From: an uncultured Steroidobacteraceae bacterium
GTDB taxonomy: Bacteria; Pseudomonadota; Gammaproteobacteria; Steroidobacterales; Steroidobacteraceae
Reading direction: 5' to 3'
NCBI GenBank assembly: GCA_955652795.1
Contig: CATPBQ010000155.1
Span: 1-5,972, forward strand
Length of the DNA: 5,972 bases
This document shows positions 1-5,972 of this stretch, one piece after another; position 1 is the stretch's first letter; every line of letters starts with the position of its first letter. Under the pieces are notes generated by a model that made no database searches, was not told where the DNA came from, and worked only from the letters and a program-made list of their open reading frames with translations. Position numbers and translations under genes: made by a program.

Positions 1-2122
1 CATGGTGATCGGCGCACGGGGCTGCGAGATCGGGCAGGGCGTCAAGACGTCGCTCCCCATGCTGATCGCGGAGGAACTGGATGTTCCCTGGTCGGCGGTC
101 ACGGTGGAGCAACTCCCGTATGGCCTCGTCGCCAGCCACGACCCGGGGGGCTTCAGCTCGCCATATGGTCCTCAGGGTGCGGGCGGGAGCACCAACATTC
201 CGGACGGGTGGAAGGATCTGCGGCAGGCCGGCGCGCGGGTTCGGTGGCTGCTGGTTCAGGCGGCTGCCCGGACCTGGCAGCAGCCCGCCGATCAGCTCCG
301 GACGCGCGACGCGCACGTGTTGCATCCGGATGGGCGCAGATTGAGCTACGCGCAGCTCGCGACGCGCGCCGCCACGCTCACCCCTGCGCCCGCGGATGTG
401 CCTGTGAAGCCCAAAGGCGAGTATCGAATCATCGGCCATCCCACCCGGGTGACCGACGCCCGCGAGATCGTGACCGGTGCAGCGGCTTACGGGATCGACG
501 CCGCCATTCCCGGTGCCCTGACGGCCGTGATCGCGCGTTGCCCGTACTTCGATGGCGCCGTCGCGCAGGTCGACGACGCGCAGGCGCGCCGGGTTGCAGG
601 CGTACGGCAGGTCTTCAGGATCCCCGGGCCGCAGGCCGGCGCCGCTCTGAATCGAAACCTGGCGGCCGGTGTGGTGGTGGTGGCGGATGACTTCTGGTCG
701 GCGCGCAAGGGGCGCGAGGCGTTGCGCATCACCTGGACTGCGGGACCGGGTGCGCAGGACTCATCCGCCGCGCTCGAGCGCCGCGCAGTCGCGGCTCTGG
801 CGACTCGGGGGAAAATCGCGCGCCAGGATGGTGACCCCGAGGCAATCCGCAAGGCAGCGGCCCGACTCGTGGAAGGCATGTATGTCATGCCCTTGCTCGC
901 TCATGCGACCATGGAGCCGCCGAATGCGCTCATCGAGCTGCGCTCGAAGCAGGCGCTGCTGGTGGCCTCGCTGCAAAGCCCCGGCGGCGCGTCGCGCATG
1001 ATCAGTGCGATGACCGGGATCGCCCGGCCGGACATCGAGATCCGGCTAGCCCGCGTGGGTGGGGGTTTTGGCCGGGGGTTGCAGAACGACTTCGTCGCGG
1101 AAGCGGTGCTCGTGGCTCAGGCGGTCAAGGCGCCGGTTAGAGTCGTCTGGACGCGCGAGGATGATCTGCAGAACGATTTCTACCGGCCGTTCGGCCTGCA
1201 TCAACTGACGGCGACGCTCGATGCGCAGGGTCGCGTCAGCGGCTGGGCGCATCGGGTCGCCGCCACGCCGCGCAAGTATCGGGCGGAGGGCATGGAGGAG
1301 GAGTCCGATTGGATCGGCTGCGCCGATCCCGATGGGTTCCCGGCCGGCTGCGTCGCGAACTACCTGTCAGAGTTCCTGCCGGTCGAATTCAGTCTCGCGC
1401 GGGGCTGGTTGCGTGGGCCACTGCCGACGTTCTCGGCGTTTGCGGTGCAGAGCTTCGTGGACGAGGTCGCATTCGCCGCCCGCGCGGATCCTTTAGCGCT
1501 GCGGCTCGAGCTGCTGGGCGCGCCGCGCGCGCTGGCGTACCGGGATCACGGCGGACCGAAGCTGCATACCGCACGCCTCGCCGGGGTGTTGAGGCGCGCG
1601 GCACAGGAGGTCGGCTATGGGCGCAAGTTGCCCCCGGGGCACGGGATCGGTCTGGCAAGTCATTTCACCCATGGCGGATACGCCGCGCATGCGTTCGAAG
1701 TGGCCGTGTCGGCGGCGGGCGAGCTCGAGGTGGTCCGGTGCGTCTGTGCCGTGGACGTCGGCGAGATCGTCAACCCACTCGGGGTCGAAGCGCAGATGAT
1801 GGGGGCGACCATCGACGGACTCTCGACCGCCCTCAATCTGCAGATCACGGTGAAGGACGGCCGCATCGAACAGTCTAACTTCCCCGACTATCCGTTGCTG
1901 CGCATGGCGGCGGCACCGGACGTCGAAGTGCACCTCGTCGGCTCGGAATTCCCGCCGTCCGGAGCCGGGGAGATGGGAATGCCCACAGTCGCCCCCGCGC
2001 TGATCAACGCCATCTTTGCCGCGAGCGGCAAACGGATCCGCCGTCTTCCGGTCGGCGATCAACTCAAGCGAACGGCCGCCGCACGTCCATGTGTTCGGTC
2101 ACCGCCGGCATCGGATACTTGA
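1..2122 (+). CDS. Molybdopterin-binding large subunit of an isoquinoline 1-oxidoreductase-type aldehyde/xanthine dehydrogenase family enzyme (5'-partial)
   Basis: This is the catalytic molybdenum subunit of a xanthine oxidase family hydroxylase, closest in pattern to IorB, which hydroxylates N-heterocycles or oxidises aldehydes together with a small [2Fe-2S] subunit. The reading frame is open at the left edge. The ATG at position 2 is an internal Met, because the first cofactor motif (GCEIGQGV, visible residues 7-14) already begins there and family members carry roughly 70 further residues, often with a Tat signal. In order I see a linker and hammerhead-type domain (about 140-245), the HATMEPPNA motif (301-309), the glycine-rich GGGFGRG (353-359), VDVGEIVNP (584-592) and GAGEMG (654-659), whose Glu657 sits where the family's catalytic Glu is expected. 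The family-typical end, RIRRLPVGDQL, finishes at residue 688; 18 extra residues run on into the 3' end of the opposing gene. The family is clear, but the substrate cannot be read from sequence. The partner subunit is not in the window. Confidence 0.93.
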   Translation, partial: MVIGARGCEIGQGVKTSLPMLIAEELDVPWSAVTVEQLPYGLVASHDPGGFSSPYGPQGAGGSTNIPDGWKDLRQAGARVRWLLVQAAARTWQQPADQLRTRDAHVLHPDGRRLSYAQLATRAATLTPAPADVPVKPKGEYRIIGHPTRVTDAREIVTGAAAYGIDAAIPGALTAVIARCPYFDGAVAQVDDAQARRVAGVRQVFRIPGPQAGAALNRNLAAGVVVVADDFWSARKGREALRITWTAGPGAQDSSAALERRAVAALATRGKIARQDGDPEAIRKAAARLVEGMYVMPLLAHATMEPPNALIELRSKQALLVASLQSPGGASRMISAMTGIARPDIEIRLARVGGGFGRGLQNDFVAEAVLVAQAVKAPVRVVWTREDDLQNDFYRPFGLHQLTATLDAQGRVSGWAHRVAATPRKYRAEGMEEESDWIGCADPDGFPAGCVANYLSEFLPVEFSLARGWLRGPLPTFSAFAVQSFVDEVAFAARADPLALRLELLGAPRALAYRDHGGPKLHTARLAGVLRRAAQEVGYGRKLPPGHGIGLASHFTHGGYAAHAFEVAVSAAGELEVVRCVCAVDVGEIVNPLGVEAQMMGATIDGLSTALNLQITVKDGRIEQSNFPDYPLLRMAAAPDVEVHLVGSEFPPSGAGEMGMPTVAPALINAIFAASGKRIRRLPVGDQLKRTAAARPCVRSPPASDT

Positions 2123-3266
2123 GGCCGCTGGCGCAATTGAACAGGACCACCCGCTCGGTCGCCCGGACCTTGCCGCTTGCGGCCGCCTGCAGGTACGCGG
2201 CGTAGGTCGCCGCGCCCTCGGGGCTGAGGAGCAGGCCATCCTGTGATCCCACGTGCTGCCGGGCGGACTCGATGGCCGAATCCGGCACCGCCAGCGCGAA
2301 GCCGCCGCTGTCGCGCAGCGCGCGCAGGATCAGGAAATCCCCCAGCGCCGTGGGTACGCGGATACCCGCGGCGATCGTGCGGGGATTCTCCCAGGGCGTC
2401 GCCGCGTCTGCTCCGGCCTCGAATGCGCGCACGATCGGCGCGCAGCCGGTGGATTGAACGGCGACCAGACGCGGCAGCGGACCTGAAATCCACCCCAAGG
2501 CGAGCAATTCCTGCCACGCTTTCCACATGCCGATCAGGCCGGTGCCGCCACCGGTTGGATAGAAAACAACATCCGGCAGGCGCCAATCCATCTGCACTGC
2601 CAACTCCAGTCCCATGGTCTTCTTGCCTTCGATCCGATACGGCTCCTTCAGCGTCGACATGTCGAACCAGCCGAACTGCGGTTTGCCCAACTCGACCAGC
2701 CGGGCACAATCGTTGATCAGGCCGTTGACACGCCACACCGCCGCGCCCTGCAGGGCGATCTCGCTGAGGTTGATCTCCGGGGTGTCGTCCGGGCAGAAGC
2801 AGTAAGCCTCGATGCCGGCCCGCGCGGCATAGGCGGCGAGCGCCGCGCCGGCGTTGCCATTGGTCGGAATCGCGATGCGCTGCACGCCGTGCGCCCGCGC
2901 CATCGATACCGCGACACACAGACCGCGCGCCTTGAACGAACCGGTGGGCAGGCGACCCTCGTCCTTGACCATGGGGGGCACAAAGCCGGCAGGTCGTCGG
3001 CTGTTGGACAGGGACACCAGCGGTGTTTCCACTTCACCCAGACTCACGATGTGAGCAGGGTCCGCCACCGGCAGCAGTTCGCGCCACCGCCACAGGCCCG
3101 CCGGCCGTGCCGCGATCTCTTCCCGCGGCACCGTGCGTCTCAGGGCATCCAGGTCATAGCGCACCAGCAGTGGCTTGTTGGCCGCCGACAGGCCGTGCAG
3201 CCCGGCAATGTTGTACGTTTCCGCGCTGACACTGCACTCCAGGTGCGTCGCATACGAATAGCGCAC
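2064..3266 (-). CDS. Threonine synthase-like PLP-dependent enzyme
   Basis: A complete 400-residue fold-type II PLP enzyme. Threonine synthase turns O-phospho-L-homoserine into L-threonine and phosphate in the cytoplasm. Visible marks are the PLP-lysine motif TGSFKARG (108-115, Lys112 as Schiff-base residue), TNGNAG (135-140), the phosphate-binding glycine loop PTGGGTG (237-243), TIAAGIRVP (297-305), PEGAAT (349-354) and NCASGLKYP (378-386). The last three and the N-terminal LLVRYDL and LWRWRELLP segments favour threonine synthase over threonine dehydratase. The GTG start at 3266 is chosen because GAGGAG lies 5 nt upstream and homologous sequence begins there; a longer frame back to 3587 would overlap the divergent permease. 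Oddities: in many relatives the N-terminus carries a Cys-rich zinc-ribbon-like element, but here only Cys11 remains in that stretch, and the usual SFKDRG reads SFKARG. No homoserine kinase or dehydrogenase gene is adjacent, so a housekeeping thrC role is uncertain. A related lyase or a paralogue remains possible. Confidence 0.88.
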   Translation of the reverse strand: MRYSYATHLECSVSAETYNIAGLHGLSAANKPLLVRYDLDALRRTVPREEIAARPAGLWRWRELLPVADPAHIVSLGEVETPLVSLSNSRRPAGFVPPMVKDEGRLPTGSFKARGLCVAVSMARAHGVQRIAIPTNGNAGAALAAYAARAGIEAYCFCPDDTPEINLSEIALQGAAVWRVNGLINDCARLVELGKPQFGWFDMSTLKEPYRIEGKKTMGLELAVQMDWRLPDVVFYPTGGGTGLIGMWKAWQELLALGWISGPLPRLVAVQSTGCAPIVRAFEAGADAATPWENPRTIAAGIRVPTALGDFLILRALRDSGGFALAVPDSAIESARQHVGSQDGLLLSPEGAATYAAYLQAAASGKVRATERVVLFNCASGLKYPMPAVTEHMDVRRPFA

Positions 3267-3271
3267 GGGGG

Positions 3272-3277
3272 CTCCTC
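3272..3277 (-). promoter_or_regulatory. Shine-Dalgarno site that fixes the GTG start of the threonine synthase-like gene
   Basis: On the minus strand the sequence reads GAGGAG, then five C bases, then GTG. This strong ribosome binding site at ideal spacing is the main reason for taking the GTG at 3266 rather than an upstream ATG. Confidence 0.8.
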
Positions 3278-3280
3278 GAG

Positions 3281-3299
3281 TCAGGGACGGCGGTCCTGA
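3281..3299 (-). repeat. Imperfect inverted repeat upstream of the threonine synthase-like start
   Basis: TCAGGGAC and GTCCTGA flank the 4-nt centre GGCG, giving 7-bp arms with one bulged G. If transcribed from the minus strand it would form a hairpin ending 3 nt before the GAGGAG ribosome site, so it could modulate translation or act as a DNA operator. No poly-U run follows, so it is not a terminator. Confidence 0.35.
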
Positions 3300-3308
3300 T
3301 CGCTTGCT

Positions 3309-3319
3309 TTGTGATACAA
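3309..3319. promoter_or_regulatory. Candidate GntR/FadR-subfamily operator
   Basis: TTGTGATACAA has perfect TTGT/ACAA half-sites around a 3-nt centre and fits the TNGTNNNACNA pattern known for FadR-subfamily GntR regulators. It ends 7 nt before the permease ATG, where a bound repressor could block both divergent promoters. The site is short enough to arise by chance, and no regulator gene lies in the window. Confidence 0.3.
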
Positions 3320-3326
3320 GGGCGCG

Positions 3327-4655
3327 ATGACGCACGAGCCGTCGCGCACCTCGCAGCCGCAACTGGTCCGCGCAATTGGCCGCTGGAGCATGGTAGCACT
3401 CGCGGTCAACAGCATTCTCGGCAGCGGCATCTTCGGATTGCCCTCGGTGATTGCGGGACTGGTCGGGAACGCGAGTCCCGCGGCCGTGCTGATCGCCGGC
3501 GCGGGCATGGCCGTCATTGTCGCCTGCTACGCCGAGGTCGCGTCCCAGTTCACCGGGACCGGCGGCACCTATCTGTATGTGCGCCACACATTCGGAAAGT
3601 TCGCCGGGTTGCAGGTGGGTTGGCTGATGCTACTCAGTCGCCTGACGGCGTGCGCCGCCGGGGTGAATCTGCTCGTCATCTACCTGGGGGAATTCTGGCC
3701 GGCGGCGACCCAGCCGTTGCCGAGGCTCGCGGTCATCACGTTGTTTCTCGCGACCCTGGCGGCGGTGAACTATCGCGGCGTGGGGGCGGGCACGCTGGTC
3801 AGCAATACGACAGTGGTGGCGAAGCTGCTGGCGCTGGGACTGGTTTGCGTGGCCGGGGTGCTCTACCTGTCGGTCCATCCGCGAGTTGCGGCAACGCCGG
3901 TGGCCGCCTCCGTGGATGGCTGGTTGCAAGCGATGCTGCTGCTGCTGTTTACCTACGGCGGCTATGAAGCCGCGCTCAACCCGATGGGCGAGGCGCGCGA
4001 TCCACGACGCGATGCGGCCTTCGCCTTGTTCGTGGCACTCCTTATTCTTATTGCACTGTATGCGCTGCTGCAGCTCATCGTGGTCGGCGTGCTGGCGGAC
4101 GCCGCCCACAGCGCCCGTCCGCTGGCCGATGCTGCCCGGGTGCTGATGGGCCCTGCAGGAGCCGCGCTCATTTCCGCCGGGGCAGTGATTTCGGTTTACG
4201 GCTACATCAGCGCGAACATGCTGACCGGGCCGCGCGGGATCTTCGCGCTCGCCGAACGGGGCGAATTTCCGGCCTGGTTCGCCGCCGTACACCCGCGATT
4301 TCGCACGCCGCATTGCTCCATCGTGGTATTTGCGTTACTGCTGTGGGGCTTCTCCCAGTTCGCGAGCTTCTCCTGGAACCTCACGCTCTCGGCCGTGGCA
4401 CGGCTGTTCTTCTACGCCGCAGTGTGTCTCGCCGTTCCGGTTCTGCGCCGCATGCAACCCGCAGCCGCTGCATTCCGCCTTCCAGGCGGCGTGATCCTTC
4501 CCATCCTGGGCGTAGCGATCTGCGTCGTGCTCCTCACGCGGGTGGATTTCAGCAAATCGCTCATCCTCCTCGCCACGGCCGGCGCCGCGTGTGCGAATTG
4601 GTTCGTGGTCAGGGGTCGGAGGCGGACGCCTACAATTCTCTTGCCAAAGGCGTAA
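3327..4655 (+). CDS. APC-superfamily amino acid permease
   Basis: A 442-residue inner-membrane secondary transporter of the amino acid-polyamine-organocation type, which moves amino acids or amines by proton symport or exchange. Twelve hydrophobic segments can be placed at roughly 20-44, 51-75, 90-112, 133-149, 160-183, 198-218, 232-256, 276-298, 330-349, 353-373, 388-405 and 410-428. The unwound TM1 motif GSGIFGLP (32-39) and the TM6 stretch FTYGGYEAALNP (208-219) with the following GEARDPRRD loop (221-229) are family hallmarks. The length is normal and the C-terminus is short and basic. The ATG at 3327 has only a weak GGG upstream (3320-3322), but it gives the expected short hydrophilic lead-in. 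The gene diverges from the threonine synthase-like gene and sits 13 bp before the KAS III-like gene, so it may share control with one and transcripts with the other. Its substrate cannot be told; an amino acid linked to threonine metabolism is only a guess from context. Confidence 0.92.
   Translation: MTHEPSRTSQPQLVRAIGRWSMVALAVNSILGSGIFGLPSVIAGLVGNASPAAVLIAGAGMAVIVACYAEVASQFTGTGGTYLYVRHTFGKFAGLQVGWLMLLSRLTACAAGVNLLVIYLGEFWPAATQPLPRLAVITLFLATLAAVNYRGVGAGTLVSNTTVVAKLLALGLVCVAGVLYLSVHPRVAATPVAASVDGWLQAMLLLLFTYGGYEAALNPMGEARDPRRDAAFALFVALLILIALYALLQLIVVGVLADAAHSARPLADAARVLMGPAGAALISAGAVISVYGYISANMLTGPRGIFALAERGEFPAWFAAVHPRFRTPHCSIVVFALLLWGFSQFASFSWNLTLSAVARLFFYAAVCLAVPVLRRMQPAAAAFRLPGGVILPILGVAICVVLLTRVDFSKSLILLATAGAACANWFVVRGRRRTPTILLPKA
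4631..4636 (+). promoter_or_regulatory. Possible -10 box for the KAS III-like gene
   Basis: TACAAT differs from the sigma-70 TATAAT consensus at one base and lies in the last codons of the permease gene, 32 bases before the downstream GTG. I find no good -35 hexamer 16-19 bp upstream, so a secondary promoter is possible but weakly supported. Just before it, AGGCGGACGCCT (4620-4631) is a small perfect inverted repeat with a 2-nt centre. Confidence 0.25.
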
Positions 4656-4668
4656 CCTTGGTCAGCCT

Positions 4669-5972
4669 GTGAAACCGTTCATCGTCAACCGGCACGGCAG
4701 CGTGGTGCTGCCTTCGAACTTCCTTCCCGAAATTGACTTTTCCCGGCTCAATACGCTCGAACAGTTCGCGGCGGTGGTGAAACGCGACTTCGAGCAGAAG
4801 GCGCCGGTCGGTCCCGACCTGATACAACGGGTCGAGTCGCGCACCTACCGCAGCCGCTACGATCTGTTGCGCGACCTCGGACTGCACCTGTTCTGGATGA
4901 ACCGCTACGCCATCACGATGTATGAAAAGCGCCCGGTGGCGTGGCGCCATGTTCCGAAGAAGCGCGACGACCTGTTCATTCCCCTCGTCAAGCCCTGGCC
5001 CGACGGCGCCCGCAAGGTAGCCGCGGTGCAGGCGGAGTTCAACCGCCTGCCGGCGATGTGGAATGCCGAAGCTGAATATCGGATCTTTGCCCGGCTGTTC
5101 GACGTGTACAGCAACCGCCGCCATCACGCGACCGAGCTGCCGGCCATCAAGCCGACGGTCGCACAGATCATGCAGGATCCGTCCAATCTCACTTTCCATA
5201 TCGCCCTGTACGATCCGGATTTCAGCACCTTCTCGTTCGAAGAGATCGTCGATTGCCACGAGGAGGTTGCCGAGCTCGAGGCGCTCATGCGCTGGGCCAT
5301 GGTGCTGTACAACCAGTACCCATGGCACCGTCAACACACCCGTCTCATCGAAGTGGGCAAGATCCGCGACGACGACGTGATCGCGGTCTTCTATCCGCGC
5401 AATCGGGAAGTCCTGCAGTTCATCCGCCGCGTCAAATCCGGGCAGCAGCGGGGGTCGCACGCGCCCACGCCCGCACCGCAGGCGAAACCCCCGGCGCGCG
5501 CCTTTGCGGCGCTGCATGTCGGCCGGCAATGCAGCGTGCAACCGCGACTCGAAGCGCTCGCCGCCGTGAAAGGCGAAGTGCGCTGCACCAATGAGGACCT
5601 GGTGCGCAACGCCGCCTACAACTGGTCACCGATGTCCGCACAGGAGATTGTCGACAAGACCGGCATCGAGTGCCGCCTGTATACGCAGCGCAGCCTCGAG
5701 GACATATCGCTGCAGGCCGCGCGCCGCGCGCTCGCGCATGCGGGCAGAGAGCCGGACGAGATCGGCGCGGTGATCTGCTGCACGTGCACCAGCACCCGGC
5801 TGATACCCTCGATCGCCACCTGGATCTCCGGCCAGCTCGGCATGCTGCAGACGTATGCGTCGTTCGATCTGGTCGCGGCGTGCGCCGGGATGGTGTACGG
5901 GCTGGCGGAATGCGTGCGGCTGCTGCAGGAAGTGAACCGCCCTGTGGTGCTGGTGTGCGCCGAGAAGTTCTC
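4669..5972 (+). CDS. Ketoacyl-ACP synthase III-like protein with a large N-terminal extension (3'-partial)
   Basis: A thiolase-fold condensing enzyme of the FabH (KAS III) type; 434 residues are visible and the frame is open at the right edge. The KAS III part begins near residue 278 and shows TNEDL (307-311), the TGIECR segment (331-336) matching the family's TGI..R, a helix region rich in AxxALxxAG (350-359), the CTCTST strand end (371-376) and DLVAACAGMVYGL (400-412) with the expected nucleophile Cys405. The His and Asn of the catalytic triad would lie beyond the window. Residues 1-255 are soluble, charged and rich in aromatics, with no signal peptide or membrane segment, and I do not recognise the domain. 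Residues 257-277 form a Pro/Ala-rich linker. FabH proteins are normally about 320 residues and lack such an extension. The GTG at 4669 is chosen as the first plausible start after the permease stop (13 bp gap), though no clear Shine-Dalgarno precedes it. The enzyme probably condenses or transfers an acyl thioester; its substrates are unknown. Confidence 0.85.
   Translation, partial: MKPFIVNRHGSVVLPSNFLPEIDFSRLNTLEQFAAVVKRDFEQKAPVGPDLIQRVESRTYRSRYDLLRDLGLHLFWMNRYAITMYEKRPVAWRHVPKKRDDLFIPLVKPWPDGARKVAAVQAEFNRLPAMWNAEAEYRIFARLFDVYSNRRHHATELPAIKPTVAQIMQDPSNLTFHIALYDPDFSTFSFEEIVDCHEEVAELEALMRWAMVLYNQYPWHRQHTRLIEVGKIRDDDVIAVFYPRNREVLQFIRRVKSGQQRGSHAPTPAPQAKPPARAFAALHVGRQCSVQPRLEALAAVKGEVRCTNEDLVRNAAYNWSPMSAQEIVDKTGIECRLYTQRSLEDISLQAARRALAHAGREPDEIGAVICCTCTSTRLIPSIATWISGQLGMLQTYASFDLVAACAGMVYGLAECVRLLQEVNRPVVLVCAEKF

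Larger units (their letters stand above)
3267..3326. promoter_or_regulatory. Divergent control region between the threonine synthase-like gene and the permease gene
   Basis: Only 60 bp separate the two divergent start codons, so promoter elements for both genes must lie here or within the opposite gene's 5' end. I find no convincing paired -35 and -10 boxes. TGTGATACA (3310-3318) resembles a weak extended -10 for the permease, but it would leave almost no leader. The region does contain two small symmetric elements, listed separately. Confidence 0.55.

Noticed and set aside
669..683. GTG-rich triplet run resembling a simple repeat
   Set aside because: It encodes a hydrophobic Val run inside the hydroxylase and is too short to be a repeat of note.
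1493..2062. 189-residue minus-strand frame starting just after the threonine synthase-like stop, which would look like an operon partner
   Set aside because: It lies wholly antisense to the conserved C-terminal motifs of the molybdenum hydroxylase (VDVGEIVNP, GAGEMG), and its own translation has no recognisable motif.
2059..2919. 286-residue minus-strand frame overlapping the threonine synthase-like gene in another frame
   Set aside because: It is an Arg/Gly-rich out-of-frame translation of the same DNA; the PLP-enzyme motifs are all in the chosen frame.
3267..3587. Upstream extension of the threonine synthase-like gene to an ATG at 3587 (507 residues)
   Set aside because: The extra 107 residues have no family similarity, overlap the permease coding region by 261 bp, and ignore the strong ribosome site before the GTG at 3266.
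3933..3948. CTG triplet run
   Set aside because: It encodes the Leu cluster of a permease membrane segment and is explained by codon preference.
3630..4313. 227-residue minus-strand frame
   Set aside because: It is a shadow of the permease gene; the plus strand encodes coherent membrane segments, while the minus frame gives a low-complexity charged sequence rich in Gln, His and Arg.
4630..5541. 303-residue open frame on the minus strand
   Set aside because: It is antisense to the KAS III-like gene, whose plus-strand frame has clear family motifs in its C-terminal half and stays open throughout. The minus frame shows no recognisable domain, and long antisense frames are expected at this GC content.

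Overview
The window is a GC-rich, densely coded bacterial segment that looks chromosomal. The GC bias, GTG starts and gene families fit a proteobacterium, perhaps a soil or water gamma- or betaproteobacterium, but no marker gene fixes the taxon. There are four protein genes, two of them cut by the window edges. I see no RNA genes, insertion sequences, CRISPR arrays or phage genes, and no stretch over 300 bases lacks a gene.

Layout: (1) positions 1-2122, plus strand, hold the 3' part of a molybdenum hydroxylase large subunit of the isoquinoline 1-oxidoreductase beta (IorB-like) type. (2) Positions 2064-3266, minus strand, hold a complete PLP-dependent threonine synthase-like enzyme. It converges on gene 1, and the two coding ends overlap by 59 bp. 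(3) Positions 3267-3326 form a 60-bp divergent control region, with an imperfect inverted repeat next to the Shine-Dalgarno of gene 2 and a small palindrome fitting the FadR-subfamily (GntR) operator pattern. (4) Positions 3327-4655, plus strand, hold an APC-superfamily amino acid permease. (5) After 13 bp, from position 4669 to the right edge, lies a ketoacyl-ACP synthase III-like protein with an N-terminal region of about 255 residues that I do not recognise, followed by a Pro/Ala-rich linker.

How the genes may work together: the threonine synthase-like enzyme and the permease share one short divergent region, so joint control of an amino acid enzyme and an amino acid transporter is plausible. 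The permease and the KAS III-like gene are spaced like an operon, although a TACAAT box just before the junction could give the latter its own promoter. The molybdenum hydroxylase seems to be a separate unit whose small [2Fe-2S] subunit would lie outside the window. The least ordinary item is the two-part KAS III-like protein. Nothing here proves a new system.
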